64,000 bases of DNA from contig JAJOZX010012282.1 in NCBI GenBank assembly GCA_023014485.1, forward strand, positions 44,713 to 108,712. Direction: 5' to 3'. The notes below the pieces were generated by a model that did not search any database, had not been told where the DNA came from, and saw only the letters and a program-made list of their open reading frames with translations. The stretch comes from Bathynomus jamesi (lineage: Eukaryota > Arthropoda > Malacostraca > Isopoda > Cirolanidae). Position 1 is the stretch's first letter, and each line of letters opens with the position of its first letter. The translations under genes were made by a program, and so were the position numbers. Shown here piece by piece: positions 32,242 through 43,294 of this stretch.

Positions 32242-32785
32242 AGTAGTATAGCCGAAAAAGGTTAGAGTGCAGGAATGTTGCAAGTGATTACGTAATGTTG
32301 CAAAGGGGGTGGAGGTTGTTGCAAAGTGGGTGGGGGTTGTTGCAAATGGGGGTGGGGGGTGTTGCAAAAAAACAAAAAACAAAAAAAACCAAAGGGCCCT
32401 TTGTTGCCAACCGGGGTTGCAAGGGGCATGCAACTTGGAGGTGGAGTTCTCCCACAAGCTATTCCCCCCAAAGGGCCAGAAAGGAGAGAAAGGAGGAGAG
32501 GTGTTCACCTGGCAGGAGCCAAGTGCATATTAAGACTTCAGCCGAGTACGCGTTGTTTTATAGGCTCCTAATCAGCCAGTTGGCTATTTTCGTTTACCTA
32601 ACCTAAGAGGCCTCTAAGGGGTTTTCCCAAAGGGCCAGAAAGAGAAAGGACCAGAGGTCCTTGCTCGGCTGGGAGCCGAGCTTGAATGACTCCGTCATCA
32701 GCTTCTCGGTCTTTTATAAACCTCTAATACGCCATGTTGCCAGATAGCGCCATGTATTCCAGATAGCAATATTTATTAAATTGTA
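32242..32785. repeat. Left TIR of the Polinton
   Basis: Complementary to about 56,551-56,140. Matches include AGTAGTATAGCCGAAAAAGG, GCAAGTGATTACGTAA, tandem GTTGCAA-GGGTGGG blocks, GGGGTTGCAAGGGGCATGCA and CAGGAGCCAAGTGCATATTA. The arms diverge inside: the left has an extra stretch around 32,600-32,715 before GTTGCCAGATAGCGCCATGT matches again. Confidence 0.92.
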
Positions 32786-33241
32786 CTTGTATATATAATA
32801 AACTAATGAACCACTCGTGTGCACAAACCATATAAAATACCACAATATATGACGGTAGTTAATCGATGAATCCAATTAAATTCTGTTTATTAAATAAATA
32901 ATTTTTACACACTTAATTTTTATTATAAATATTTGTCACGAATAACGAAGCGAAAAGAAAACTTGTGAAACAATTCAAAAGCACACGACCCTCCTCCCTC
33001 ATTCCCCCCCCCCCCATCTGTACTTGTATATATAATAAACTAATGAACCACTCGTGCTCACAAACCATGTAAAATACCACAATATATTTATATAGTTAAT
33101 CAATTGGAAGATTCAACCATATAAATACCACAATATATTTATATAGTTAATCAATTGGAAGATTCAACCATATAAAATACCACAATATATTTATAGTTAA
33201 TCAATTGGAAGATTCATTTAAAGTTGAAATTAGCCAAAACA
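32786..33241. repeat. Polinton left subterminal tandem repeats
   Basis: GTACTTGTATATATAATAAAC recurs at about 32,786 and 33,020. Three units of about 57-62 bp containing ACCACAATATATTTATA-GTTAATCAATTGGAAGATTCA lie at 33,075-33,215. Non-coding, with a C-run at 33,006. Confidence 0.85.
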
Positions 33242-34375
33242 CAATCCGCTATAACGGGGTCGGACGACTAATGACATCTTTATATTTTCGAAGAACACCT
33301 GCTTGTTGAGAGACCTTCCTTCCAGACATCTCTTGATAAGTCTCCCTTCACTCCAAATGAAAAGAAAATTACGAAAAAAATCAAAACACAGGGAATTGTT
33401 ATTCCCCAAACCCATCTGTGGATATAATATATATATATATATATATAATAAACGAATAAACAACTCGTGCACACACACACACACACACACACACGAGGAA
33501 AGGCAGAAACTAGGTCAATTCGAATCGTCTCCCTAGAGACCTTTTCGGCCGAGGGTTAATCCTTCGTCCAAGCTATTCGAGCAAAAACCGCCGTTCACAC
33601 CAATTCTTATTATTATCATTATTATTATTATTTCTACAATGAAAATATTTTATATTTACGCGTAATTTGTCTGGTGTAATATTCTTATAACTACATCTTA
33701 ACTGCTTAAATCTTTGATCTTTAATATTTAGTGTTAGAAGTGAAAATTTAGCACAATTCATACTAGACCTCGATGCGACACTTCAAAGTACTTGATAATA
33801 TTTTGGGGAAAAAATGGAAATATTATTTTCTCGAAAACTATGGATGATAGAAAAATTCTGAAACCATATTTGGAATCAGTATCAAAAGTTCTATAAGAAT
33901 CACCAAATAATTTTCAAGAAATGTTGTTCCCTAGTGTAATTTCTCGCCGAATTGGAAAGGTTTTCACTCCGCCTTAGACCCACAGTTTAACGTGGATTCA
34001 GAAATACATCTCGTCGATTGCTCACTATTTCATCGAGATAATTAAAGCTCATATACAGGACCTGCATTGTCTATAAGATCTGCGGGAAACTCTGAGTAAA
34101 TGGAAATATTATTTTCTCGAAAACTATGGGTGATAGAAAAATTCTGAAACCATATTTGGAATCAGTATCAAAAGTTCTATAAGAATCACCAAATAATTTT
34201 CAAGAAATGTTGTTCCCTAGTGTAATTTCTCGCCGAATTGGAAAGGTTTTCACTCCACCTTAGACCCACAGTTTAACGCGGAAACCGAACGCTCTTTTAA
34301 AAATATAATTAGGATATATTTCTTTGAGAAAATATAAAGATGTCATTACTCGTCCGGCCCCGTTATAGCGGATTG
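33242..34375. repeat. Inverted repeat and direct duplication in the Polinton left arm
   Basis: 33,242-33,289 (CAATCCGCTATAACGGGGTC onward) is the near-perfect reverse complement of 34,328-34,375. Between them a ~175-bp block starting ATGGAAATATTATTTTCTCG occurs twice in direct orientation (33,814 and 34,100) and ends with the TTTTCACTCC-CCTTAGACCCA motif also seen at 13,650. No gene; it may be a solitary inserted repeat. Confidence 0.8.
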
Positions 34376-34410
34376 GTACACATCATAGCTCCACCCAGCT
34401 ACACCGGCAG

Positions 34411-34470
34411 CCAATCACTACGAACATCTGGTCTTTTGGGGCGGAGCTTGGCGATTGTGCATATAAAAGG
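34411..34470 (+). promoter_or_regulatory. CCAAT, GC box and TATA promoter of the left-end Polinton gene
   Basis: GCCAATCAC at 34,410, GGGGCGGAGC at 34,438 and CATATAAAAGG at 34,460, in canonical order and spacing, about 70 bases upstream of CCACCATGG (ATG at 34,536), a strong initiation context. GGGCGGAGC-type sequence recurs in complement (AGCTCCGCCC) at 49,500 upstream of the right-end genes. Confidence 0.7.
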
Positions 34471-34535
34471 GGATATTTTTCAGTTGGGAGTAACAGTAGC
34501 TATTTTCGCGTCAGTGAATAATCATTCCCTCCACC

Positions 34536-35685
34536 ATGGACCTGTACGTCTCCCCGGATTTGTATGAAGAAAGTGACACTGCAGCATTAACTGCAATTAA
34601 TCTTTTTAATGCGATTGACCGTGATGAATTATTTCCAACGCAAACCGTTGAAGATATTTGCAGTGACGCTCCTTACAATCCGACGCAAGGGACTACCATA
34701 GAAATGTAAGTGTCTATAAATCGATTTATATATATATATATGGAGGGTTGTAGTATCTCGTCAAATACTTCATTTAGATACTCGCCAAAAATCGAAATTT
34801 TTTTATGGCAATCAATGTTATTTGGTTTTACCTCTTATCCCCATTATGCTAAAATCGAAATTTTTTATGGCAATCAATGTTATTCCTCTTAAATGAACCA
34901 AAGATATCTTCACATAATGGGGATCTGTCTGTATACTCTGTATATGTTTTAAAAGAATGAACATTATTCCTTTAAGGTCCGATGAGGATTTGACACGTGT
35001 TATACAATCTTTTGAAGAATCTCGTGTCATGAATACGGAGGATATACTGATCAGTCAGCAATGTCACACATCCTCCACCATGGACCTGTACGTCTCCCCG
35101 GAATTGTATGAAGAAAGTGACACTGCAGCATTAACTGCAATTAATCTTTTTAACGCGATTGACCGTGATGAATTATTTCCAACGCAAACCGTTGAAGATA
35201 TTTGCAGTGACGCTCCTTACAATCCGACGCAAGGGACTACCATAGAAATGTAAGTGTCTATAATTCGTTTTATATATATATATATATGGAGGGTTGTAGT
35301 ATCTCGTCAAATACTTCATTTAGATACTCACCAAAAATCGAAATTTTTTATGGCAATCAATGTTATTTGGTTTTACCTCTTATCGCCATTATGCTAAAAT
35401 CGAAATTTTTTATGGCAATCAATGTTATTTGGATTTACCTCTTATCGCCATTATGCTAAAATCGAAATTTTTTATGGCAATCAATGTTATTCCTCTTAAA
35501 TGAACCAAAGATATCTTCACTTAATGGGGATCTGTCTGTATACTCTGTATATGTTTTAAAAGAATGAACATTATTCCTTTAAGGTCCGATGAGGATTTGA
35601 CACGTGTTATACAATCTTTTGAAGAATCTCGTGTCATGAATACGGAGGATATACTGATCAGTCAGCAATGTCACACCGAAATAAT
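34536..35685 (+). CDS. Spliced left-end Polinton leader gene, exon pair tandemly duplicated
   Basis: Exon 1 (34,536-34,705) encodes an acidic peptide starting MDLYVSPDLYEESDT and ends at GTAAGT. Exon 2 (34,977 to about 35,070) begins after TTTAAG and continues in phase (SDEDLTRVIQ). The module is repeated as exon 1' (35,080-35,249) and exon 2' (35,584-35,685), the latter again ending at GTAAGT in phase 2. No homology recognised. The matching phase-2 acceptor on this strand is at 45,037/45,038, at the start of the polymerase open frame, so these may be leader exons of polB. The acidic composition would also suit a stand-alone regulatory protein. Splicing is inferred. Confidence 0.55.
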
Positions 35686-35804
35686 GTAAGTGTTTTTCGA
35701 TCTTTTTGGGTAAGACAATATATTTTCATAAATTTATTAAATGAAAGAAATCAGTACAATAACCAACTACAGAATATACCGTTACAAATATACGAACAAA
35801 AACA

Positions 35805-36285
35805 TTATACTATACAACGAGTACGTACAATTGGAAAACGGATTTTTATCTGTCTGCATACCATTTCATCGTTTCGGCGAGTGTGACACGGGTCAAATAA
35901 ATTTAAAAAATTTATAAATTCTTTATCACATGACATATGCGTGAGAAATGAGACGCAGTACATTCCGCAAACATCTAAAATATCCTTGTACACGAAATGG
36001 GTTCCATACAACTTCGGGAATATGTAACTGAGCGAGAAATTTTACAATAATAGGGTCACTCCAGGGTTGAGTACCGAGTGAATCAAAATAGTACAGGCGC
36101 TGTCTATTTTTAAAATAGACAGCGATCCAATGAATCCCTTCATTACCGATGACATCTGTGTTCACAATAAGACTACCGCATTCTCGCGTACTTGGCAAAC
36201 TCAATGTTTCATTCTTCGCAAACACGCCGATAAATTTGGAACGTGTGACTCGTTCCATTACTTTCTGAAGTGTATTAGCATCCAT
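35805..36285 (-). CDS. PRO: Adenain-like cysteine protease (one frameshift)
   Basis: Maturation protease of the adenovirus/Polinton (Ulp1/C5-like) type, which cleaves capsid precursors. From Met at 36,285: catalytic His52 in GIHWIAVYF and Asp68 in YYFDSLG. Near 35,960-35,980 the frame shifts by one and the catalytic Cys block VCGMYCVSFL is read in the neighbouring frame, which ends at 35,805. Total about 160 residues, close to the family's usual size. The start lies directly after the major capsid stop (TTTTAAAATGG). All three catalytic residues are present, so a single indel separates it from a complete gene. Confidence 0.88.
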
Positions 36286-36286
36286 T

Positions 36287-37639
36287 TTAAAAGTCAGTGA
36301 TAACGCTCCTAAATCTATCTACTTCTATTAGGGCTTGCGATTCGAGATATACTAGTACACTAATAGGAGCGTCTATAGGCTTGGCGAATTCCAGCCGCAC
36401 TGAGATGTTTCCGCTCTGCTGTGGGGTTAAATGGGTATTTACGCTAGCAGATAAGTCAGGTGTAATGTCAAACGGATAAAGGTTAAATTGATCAATGAAT
36501 TCTTCCTGCGTTACCCCATTACCAAGCTCATCACAATCACCTGCAATATGGGTCAGATTACTATAGGCTCTGGCACAAAGAGGTAACACAGCGTCTGATG
36601 AATAGTCCGTACCCATTGTTCCACCCAAAGCAGTGCCATTAACGTATAGAGTTATATTTTTAAGTCCGAAATTCTCGAATTTAAAGGCACTCTTTTTATA
36701 TTTTCCATTCACCGAAGCATGGTCCTGCATACCGATTAATATCCTTTTAGGAAGATTTCCCAGGGCAATGTTTTCTATCTGCTTCGATGCCAACCCTGCA
36801 GGAACCGTATATAGTTTGATTTGCACTCTGTTAATAGGATATTTCACTGTAGCGTTTAGTAAATTTTTCTCAATTTCTAGTTGTTTTGGTGAACTTAATT
36901 TCACTCGCCGTACGCGGAGGTATGTGTCCATAATGTGAACCACAACGGGCTTTGCACCCTCTTCTTGATCAGCATCCAGATTTAAGCAGATCTCAGGACT
37001 CGTGCGGGTGAGCTTTATTTTCATATCCACCCCGTTGACAAGCAACTTCTCCTGGAAAGTGAAATCTGTGTGCAACCGTCCAAAACACTCGTATATTTTC
37101 TTTTTAGAATTTTTAAATTTGTCCTTTATACTATTTTCATCTTTAGTTTGATAATATCCCTCGGCACTTAAAAAGGTAGCCTTCGCTTCTTTGGAAAAGT
37201 TGAGGACATTTTCCAGATAGGCTCGTAGATGATAGTACCCCGTGCCTGCCGATATGTTGGTCTGATTTAAATATACGTCACACTGGTTGAATATGGAGTG
37301 CAGAAAGTTTGTTTCAGGGTATACAGCATATTTGTCATCGCAGACCGTTCCATCAGAATGGGCTATACGTAGCTTAGCGTACATGTGCACACAGCTTGGA
37401 TCAAAAAAGTAAGGGCCTGAGCTGGGTATCACGAATTCTATAGGTGCACTCGGGGAACTAATTGTGTTTAAAGGGTTAATTGTAATAAAGTCACTGTGCT
37501 CAATAGAAACTTGGGTTGGAGGCAGCTCAAAAAGGGACAGCTCCGATTTACAGCATTGTGAACTACATGGGTGGATGAAGCGTGCCATGGCGAAATAGTG
37601 ACTCCTCTCTCGACAAGTGGTAAACAAACTATGATTCAT
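36287..37639 (-). CDS. MCP: Polinton major capsid protein (double jelly-roll, hexon-like)
   Basis: An open frame of 450 residues. The second Met (residue 18, near 37,588), MARFIHPCSSQCCKSELSLF, is the likelier start, giving about 433 residues. It matches the conserved protein family annotated in animal genomes as F54H12.2-like, now recognised as the Polinton/adintovirus major capsid: KSELSLFELPPTQVSIE near the start, FVIPSSGPYFFDP, FLHSIFNQCDVYLN, then RLHTDFTFQEKLL. Two jelly-roll domains are expected from the family. No stop or frameshift is seen. It lies between the basic core-protein gene (52-bp gap) and the protease (about 1 bp). Confidence 0.93.
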   Translation of the reverse strand: MNHSLFTTCRERSHYFAMARFIHPCSSQCCKSELSLFELPPTQVSIEHSDFITINPLNTISSPSAPIEFVIPSSGPYFFDPSCVHMYAKLRIAHSDGTVCDDKYAVYPETNFLHSIFNQCDVYLNQTNISAGTGYYHLRAYLENVLNFSKEAKATFLSAEGYYQTKDENSIKDKFKNSKKKIYECFGRLHTDFTFQEKLLVNGVDMKIKLTRTSPEICLNLDADQEEGAKPVVVHIMDTYLRVRRVKLSSPKQLEIEKNLLNATVKYPINRVQIKLYTVPAGLASKQIENIALGNLPKRILIGMQDHASVNGKYKKSAFKFENFGLKNITLYVNGTALGGTMGTDYSSDAVLPLCARAYSNLTHIAGDCDELGNGVTQEEFIDQFNLYPFDITPDLSASVNTHLTPQQSGNISVRLEFAKPIDAPISVLVYLESQALIEVDRFRSVITDF

Positions 37640-37691
37640 GAGATCAATGTCCTTAGCTTATATCAGTCAAAAAAGTGGTCAACCATAGGTT

Positions 37692-38045
37692 TCATTCGCT
37701 TACAGCACTTCTTTTTGATAGCCTTTTACGTTTAATACCACGTGACCCCTTCTTCTTCCGGGGAGCCCTCTTCTTCCCGCCACCACGCATTTTTCTCTTT
37801 GCATCTTTGATGATTTCGTCCCGTGTACGCTTTAAATGTTTTTTTAGAGCTTCTTTAGGTTTAGCCCCGGCCAATATGTCTTCTGCAGTGTTAAGGCCTG
37901 ATTGTAGCGCTTTCCTTCCAAGGTATCTGGCACCCCTCTTCAGCAAAGGAACAGCCGTACGTAGTATGGATGAAAAAATGGATCCAAGTCCACTACCGCG
38001 CTGGTATCTCACCCCTCGATAGACGGTGAAAGGCTTTCTATCCAT
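37692..38045 (-). CDS. pX-like basic core protein
   Basis: A 117-residue protein: a Gly/hydrophobic middle (GSGLGSIFSSILRTAVPLL) with GLNTAEDILAGAKP, then a very basic C-terminus with MRGGGKKRAPRKKKGSRG. This layout resembles the adenovirus pX/mu-like core peptide precursors found in adintoviruses; the basic tail would bind DNA in the particle. The ATG overlaps the stop of the penton-like gene by one base (TAATG at 38,045). No defects seen. Confidence 0.75.
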   Translation of the reverse strand: MDRKPFTVYRGVRYQRGSGLGSIFSSILRTAVPLLKRGARYLGRKALQSGLNTAEDILAGAKPKEALKKHLKRTRDEIIKDAKRKMRGGGKKRAPRKKKGSRGIKRKRLSKRSAVSE

Positions 38046-38255
38046 TATAACTCAGTGCGTCGAAAGTGTAGCTTCACTGTTAAGCTCCCGTTACCGAATG
38101 GGAAGTTTTCACCCTCAATCGTTCTTATATATATTGATATATTGGTTATTAAATTAGTTGCGACATTCACATAATGGGGTCTGTCATATGTAATACTCAA
38201 ACTCCTTCCTCTATGGTTGGGGATGTGAGCAATGCGCAGCAGGCGTGCCTGGGTA
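38045..38255 (-). pseudogene. Penton-like capsid gene, 3' part
   Basis: C-terminal 70 residues of the split gene, starting at TQARLLRIAH after the duplicated TACCCAGGCA, with NHRGRSLSITYDRPHYVNV and ending KLHFRRTEL at the TAA. The frame is continuous with 41,572-42,228 once Element B and one copy of its flanking repeat are ignored. Confidence 0.85.
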
Positions 38256-38520
38256 GGCCTGTTCAAAAATCAACTTTTTCTTATTTTCATAGGTTTCTGT
38301 ACATTTTCCCATGCTTTTTGACCTGAAAAAGCCGAAAATCACAACTACTTTGACCTAGGATGTTGGGAAGCATTGCCGCATGGAGCAATAAATTTTCTGC
38401 CTTGAAATCGGCCAAAGCGCAATTCCGGGGTCCCTTGAATTATGTTTTGCACTTTAACTTTTGATCTAAACAAGATAGAGCAACAAATTAGGTATCAAAT
38501 GAAAGAGCATAAAATTAATA

Positions 38521-38590
<70 letters not shown>

Positions 38591-41571
38591 ATTATCTATC
38601 ATTTTTCAGGAAACAACAGAAACTCAATCAGAATCTAGAAAACCATCTACAAGTTACAACTTCACAATGGCATTAAGCAAGGAGCTGAGGGAGCTCCGTG
38701 GGCGCACAGTTGATATCTCAGAACCTCCACGTACTGTCCACAGGCAGGTGTCAACTGGGCCATCTACCAGATCTCTCACTGAAACTTTCCTGGTTGGATA
38801 CCCTTCAGCTTTTATCAGTGGTTCCCAGCTTCCCACCAACAGACGCGTTCCAGTATTTCCTTAATCTTCAGAATTTACCGGAAAATGCAGGGAGGCCCAT
38901 GGTTCAAGACCTTGCATATGAAACAGTTGAATCTATCATCCCATTCTGGCAGATGGCTAGGATCAAGACAATGACCAAGTACAACGCAATGAAGCTCTTC
39001 ATGAAACTACATGAGAAACATCGTGCTCTGGTGAAAAGCAAAGGAAGAGCAAGTAACCCTGGAGGAAAAAGAGGAGCATTTGTGCTGGAATTAGACAGCC
39101 TGTTCGATATAGGAGCTCCAGATGCAATCCAGGAAATACAGAACAACATACTGTTATCCAGAGAGAAGAAAGATGAGGATATCAGGTTCTACGAAGACCA
39201 AAAGACTGAGAGGAAAGGTCATATGTCTGGTCATGACAAGATTTTTGAGAGAAGATCCCTGCAGCAAGCAGCGAGGAATGAAAGACTGCAGCATAGACAA
39301 GAACAAGGTAAAACTAATTACTTTGAACGTTACAAAAAGTTTTAAGTTTTACTCCATTGCGATATTTAGCATGTACTTAACAATTACTGTCTTAACATGT
39401 TGTACTATTTTACAGCTGCAGCAGAACAAGAGGCAGTTGTTCATGTGGATGACATTACCTGGGGTGACTCAACTGACAACGACGCTAACACAGAGGACAT
39501 GGATTACCATCAGCCTCGTCCTGGATGTTCTCACCATCAAGACACTGTGACTAGTGTGACTTTGACGTTTCCAAGGAAGGTCATGGAATGTGATGTCATC
39601 TGCAATACAGCTGATCGTCTTGGTTTATCAGACAATCAAGTTACTGCCATGGTTTCTGCCACCTTGAAAGCTGGAGGGGCTGATCTGGATAACTTCGTCA
39701 TCTCAACCTCAACAACATGTCGCAACAGAATGCTGTCCAGGTATAATATCAGCCAGAGTCACATGTCCAAGTTTTGTGAAAACCCCCCCACAGTACGCTG
39801 CCTTACACTGGGATGGAAAGTTGCTCAAAGATGTCTTGGGCAGTGAACCTGGAAGTACCTCAGAGACTTTAGCTGTGTTAGTGTCTGGTCCACCTTCATA
39901 CACTGAAGGAAAGTTATTGGGAGTACCTGTCATCGACAATTCTTCTGGCACAGCTCAGGCTGAGGCTTCAATGGATTTACTGGAGACATGGGAACTTACG
40001 GATAATGTTACTGCCCTTGTTTTTGACACTACATCCAGTAACAGTGGAGTTCACAGAGGAGTTGCCAAACTGCTAGGAGCAGTTTGGGAGAAGCTGTTTG
40101 GGAAGGTGAAGGGGCCAGATAATCCCTGGTTTGAGCATCTGAAGGATGTTTGGACGGACTTGTCCAAGGAAAACCCAAAGATGCTGGCTATCAACAGCAA
40201 ATGGCTGAAGGAAAAGAAGAACAGTGAAGAAATACTCCAAGACATTCTAACAGCAGAAAGACTTCCAAGAGCCGACTACAGGGAAATGGCTGAACTGACA
40301 GTCATTGTTCTTGGAGGAACGCCTCCTCGAGGTATTCACTGGAGTCGACCAGGCGCCATTCATCAGGCCAGATGGATGGCCAGAAACCTGTACTCCATGA
40401 AAATGCTGATGTTTGCAGATCAACTTGAGTACGACGAAGACTGTATCAAAGCTGGAAAGACTCAACACCTTCCTTGCGCTGTTCTACACTCCTGCATGGA
40501 TGATGTCAATGTCTGCTGCAGATGCTCCCGTGAATGATCTAAGTCTAATCCAGGACATGTTGAAGTACAAGAAAACTGACCCAGAGCTTGCTGATGCAGT
40601 ACTTAATAAGATGGAAAACCACAAATGGTACCTGACGCAGGAAGTCGTGCCATTTGCCCTGTTCAGCAGTAGATTGAGTGACACATTGAAGCACGACATT
40701 GCTGCCCAGTTACATGCCACTGAGAAGCCAGACAGCTTCAGAACAGGAAAGCCTCTATTCCAGAGAGTCACAGCTAAGACCACCCTGGTTGATCTCATTG
40801 GCCCAGAATCACATTTCCTGCTGGACACACTGAACATTGGATCCGAGTGGCTTCTGGAACCTGTCACGTCTTGGCCACAGAATGAGGACTACAGAAAAGC
40901 GTTGGACTATGTTAAGAATCTGAAAGCGGTGAATGACATTGCTGAACGTGGTGTCAAGATGATGAGCGACTTTGCAAATGTCATAACAACAGATGCCAAG
41001 CAAAGGGACTATCTCCTTCAAGCTGTGGAGTTCAACAGACGCCGCTTTGACAGCTTCAAGAAACAAACTCTCAACAACTGACTGTGTAAATGTCATTATG
41101 AAATTAATCATCATGTAATGCTTTCACTTCTTGATCGATTAGACTTGTGACAAAATGTTAATCTCAAATTTGTGTCATGAATAAGACGCCTTGTCTGCCT
41201 TGAGTGTGAGAAAACGAATTTTGTGATATTTCTGAAATCTTTGTATGTACCAATGTGCCATTTCTTGTTCCAAGACTATCATAATTGTATAAGTTAGAAA
41301 GAGGATTAAAAACACTTTAATTTGGTGCCTATTTTGTTGCTCTATCTTGTTTAGATAAAAAGTTATAGTGCAAAACATGATTCAAGGGACCCCGGAACTG
41401 GTGCTTTTGGCCGATTTCAAGGGAGAAAACTTAAAGCTCCATGCGGCAATGCTTCCCAATAACCTAGGTCAAAATGGTTGTGATTTTCGGCCTTTTCAGG
41501 TCAAAAAGCATGGGAAAAAGTACAGAAACCTATGAAAATAAGAAAAAGTTGATTTTTGAACAGGGCTAGAC
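38256..41571 (+). mobile_element. Element B: DDE transposon inserted in the Polinton penton-like gene
   Basis: Ends GGCCTGTTCAAAAATCAAC and GTTGATTTTTGAACAGGGC. The TIR extends about 170 bp (ATGCGGCAATGCTTCCCA and its complement still match). TGCCTGGGTA flanks both sides (38,246-38,255 and 41,572-41,581). Five extra bases (TAGAC) at the right make the exact target duplication size (8-10 bp) uncertain. A (TAA)n tract lies at 38,520-38,600. It encodes a relative of the Element A transposase on the opposite strand to the interrupted gene. Confidence 0.9.
38667..41081 (+). pseudogene. Element B transposase-like gene
   Basis: Met at 38,667. Exon 1 has LTETFLVGYPSAF, a frameshift near 38,845, then QMARIKTM and EDIRFYEDQKTER, as in Element A. 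Intron 39,308-39,415 (GT/AG). Exon 2 has DRLGLSDNQVTAM and, after a frameshift in a C-run near 39,785, ALHWDGKLLKD, LVSGPPSYTEGKLLGVPVI, ALVFDTTSSNSG, WSRPGAIHQARWMARNLYS. Another frameshift near 40,490 leads to SAADAPVNDLSLIQDMLKY and DIAERGVKMMSDFA, ending at 41,081. Asp in HWDGK and FDTTSS are candidate catalytic residues. The CRHHxxE block of Element A is missing between VAKLL and the LFGKVKGP block, apparently by in-frame deletion. Confidence 0.8.
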
Positions 41572-42228
41572 TGCCTGGGTATCCCCAACAAACTGGTGCT
41601 CCACTATATTACTGTAAATATAGCACATGTCTGGGGACCTTTCAGCCAATTTCTCCATCTTCAATTGATACATTAATCTGGACAAGTCATGCTGTGTCTC
41701 GTGAAATGTGTCTCTTTGGAAGACTGCGCTATATCGGCCATTGGTTAGAATTTGGAACTTTCTATGGTCTTTAATACGTCTGTTAGTCTTTGATTTTAGG
41801 ATTAGTGTATGTGCAGGGTTGTTTACGATTTCGTATACTAAATCATTCGTAAGGTTTGAGTTTCTTAAACTTACGTTTAAGCCTCTCACAACATCCTCGG
41901 CCGAGCCATATTGACCCGGTCCTAGTCTTACTTCTGTACTGTAATACCGTGCAGCCTTAGTCCGAGCGATACGCATAGTTTCATCCATAGCTACCCCAGC
42001 TTTTTCACACTCGTCAATGTCTCTAAGAATCGTAAAAACGGTTTCTTTATGTTCAATATTTAAAAAGATGGTGTCCAGCTGAATTTCGCATATCCCCACC
42101 TCATACGAATCACGACCCAATTCAATGTGCCCGTGGAGCTCTGTTACAAAGTTGGCTAGTGTGTTGTTTGGGTGTACAGACAGGGACGAGGAGGACGGGA
42201 GTGTGACGTAGAAATGGTTAGGAGCCAT
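41572..42228 (-). pseudogene. Penton-like (minor capsid) gene, 5' part
   Basis: Starts MAPNHFYVTLPSSSSLSVHP at 42,228, eight bases after the integrase stop. It continues with NNTLANFVTELHGHIELG, a VGICEIQLDTIF block and LNVSLRNSNL to HQFVGDTQA, where Element B interrupts. With the 3' part it would make about 290 residues. Position (between integrase and core protein) and N-terminal pattern match the protein assigned as the penton-like minor capsid in Polintons and adintoviruses. I rely on synteny and remembered family features for that name. The break makes the current copy non-functional. Confidence 0.78.
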
Positions 42229-42236
42229 GTTGCATA

Positions 42237-43294
42237 CTATTTAAGCTTCATTATTGCATCAGCTTTTATATAGGTGTTGAAGCTTTCTGGGTACCCTAGC
42301 CATTTCACCAGGTACATTTTTCTCTTTCCTGAACCTTTGCTTCCTAAAATTTTCTCAATTTTAAACACATTTTTTCCTAAATTAAACGTGACTTTCTGCA
42401 TTTCTTCGCGGTAAAAACCTCCTGAGATTTCTTCCCCATTCAAATCTTCAATGTAATACATCATTATCTCACCTTTAGGTCTCATAGCCCTAACTTTAAA
42501 AATCTCGCGTGTCCATCCTTGCTCAAAACCCTTTGCGAATTTGTTCCCCGAACACGACAGCCTTACATAATCATTGATTTTGAAGCGCGCCGAGTGTGGT
42601 GTTGGTGGTGATCCATCTCTCCTCGGGAGCGTACTTCTTTCTAAAACTTCGTTAGGTGTTGTCCCAATCGTGCGATGGTGTGAGCGGTTGTAGGATGATG
42701 CCAATGATTCCAGAATGTCTAGAAATCTGTATGTGTTTTTATGTGTAAAATAACGGTGCATGCGTTCCTTTATGGTGCGCTGAACTCTTTCAGCTAAAGA
42801 AGCCTTATGTATAGAATTGGTTGTGTAATAGCTGATATTAAACTCTGTCAACATGTTCTGAAAAGCACGGCCTATAAATCCCTTCCCCATATCCGTACAA
42901 AAATAGCCAGAACCCTGTTTTCTTTTAACATTAGCGTTTTGGTGGCTTTAGCTACTGTTTCAGGTGATTTATTTTTCAGAGGAACTAGCCACAGATATCT
43001 AGAGAATCCGTCTATTATGAATAGAATGTAGCGGTAACCATCGTTATACACAGAATATCTTTGCATGTCTGTTAAATCTGCTTGCCAAATAGAATCAATC
43101 GAGGAAGCCGTTGTCTTGGCTGTTTTAAACCTTTTTCTCACAGGCTTATGAAGCGTATAAGCGTCCTGCTCCCTCAAAAATCTTTCAACATCTTTTTTTC
43201 CTACTCCGTAAACACTTCTGTACAGTTTATCTACGCCGCCGTAAGAGGATGGGTTAGAAATGTCATAATAGCGTTTAGTTAATACGTTAGCCAT
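42237..43294 (-). CDS. INT: Polinton integrase with chromodomain (one frameshift)
   Basis: Retroviral-type DDE integrase. From Met at 43,294: a YYDISNPSSYGGVDKLYRSV N-terminal region, first Asp (residue 73) in IWQADLTDMQ, then DGYRYILFIIDGFSRYLWLV. Near 42,885 a one-base slip in a T-run moves the rest into the next frame, which carries the second Asp (TDMGKGFIGRAF) and Glu in LAERVQRTIKERM. The C-terminus holds a chromodomain-like block (FKIEKILGSKG, then YLVKWLGYPESFNTYI), as in Polinton integrases. The start overlaps the upstream gene by 16 bases and the stop is 8 bases from the penton-like start. The catalytic triad is present. Confidence 0.92.

Noticed and set aside
32242..32785. Frames translated from the TIR (Gly/Trp-rich or Pro-rich, 70-115 codons)
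   Set aside because: They appear in mirror image at the other TIR and arise from GC-rich repeat blocks without codon or motif support.
36297..36938. Plus-strand frames opposite the major capsid gene
   Set aside because: They are antisense shadows of a clear capsid gene with no independent evidence.
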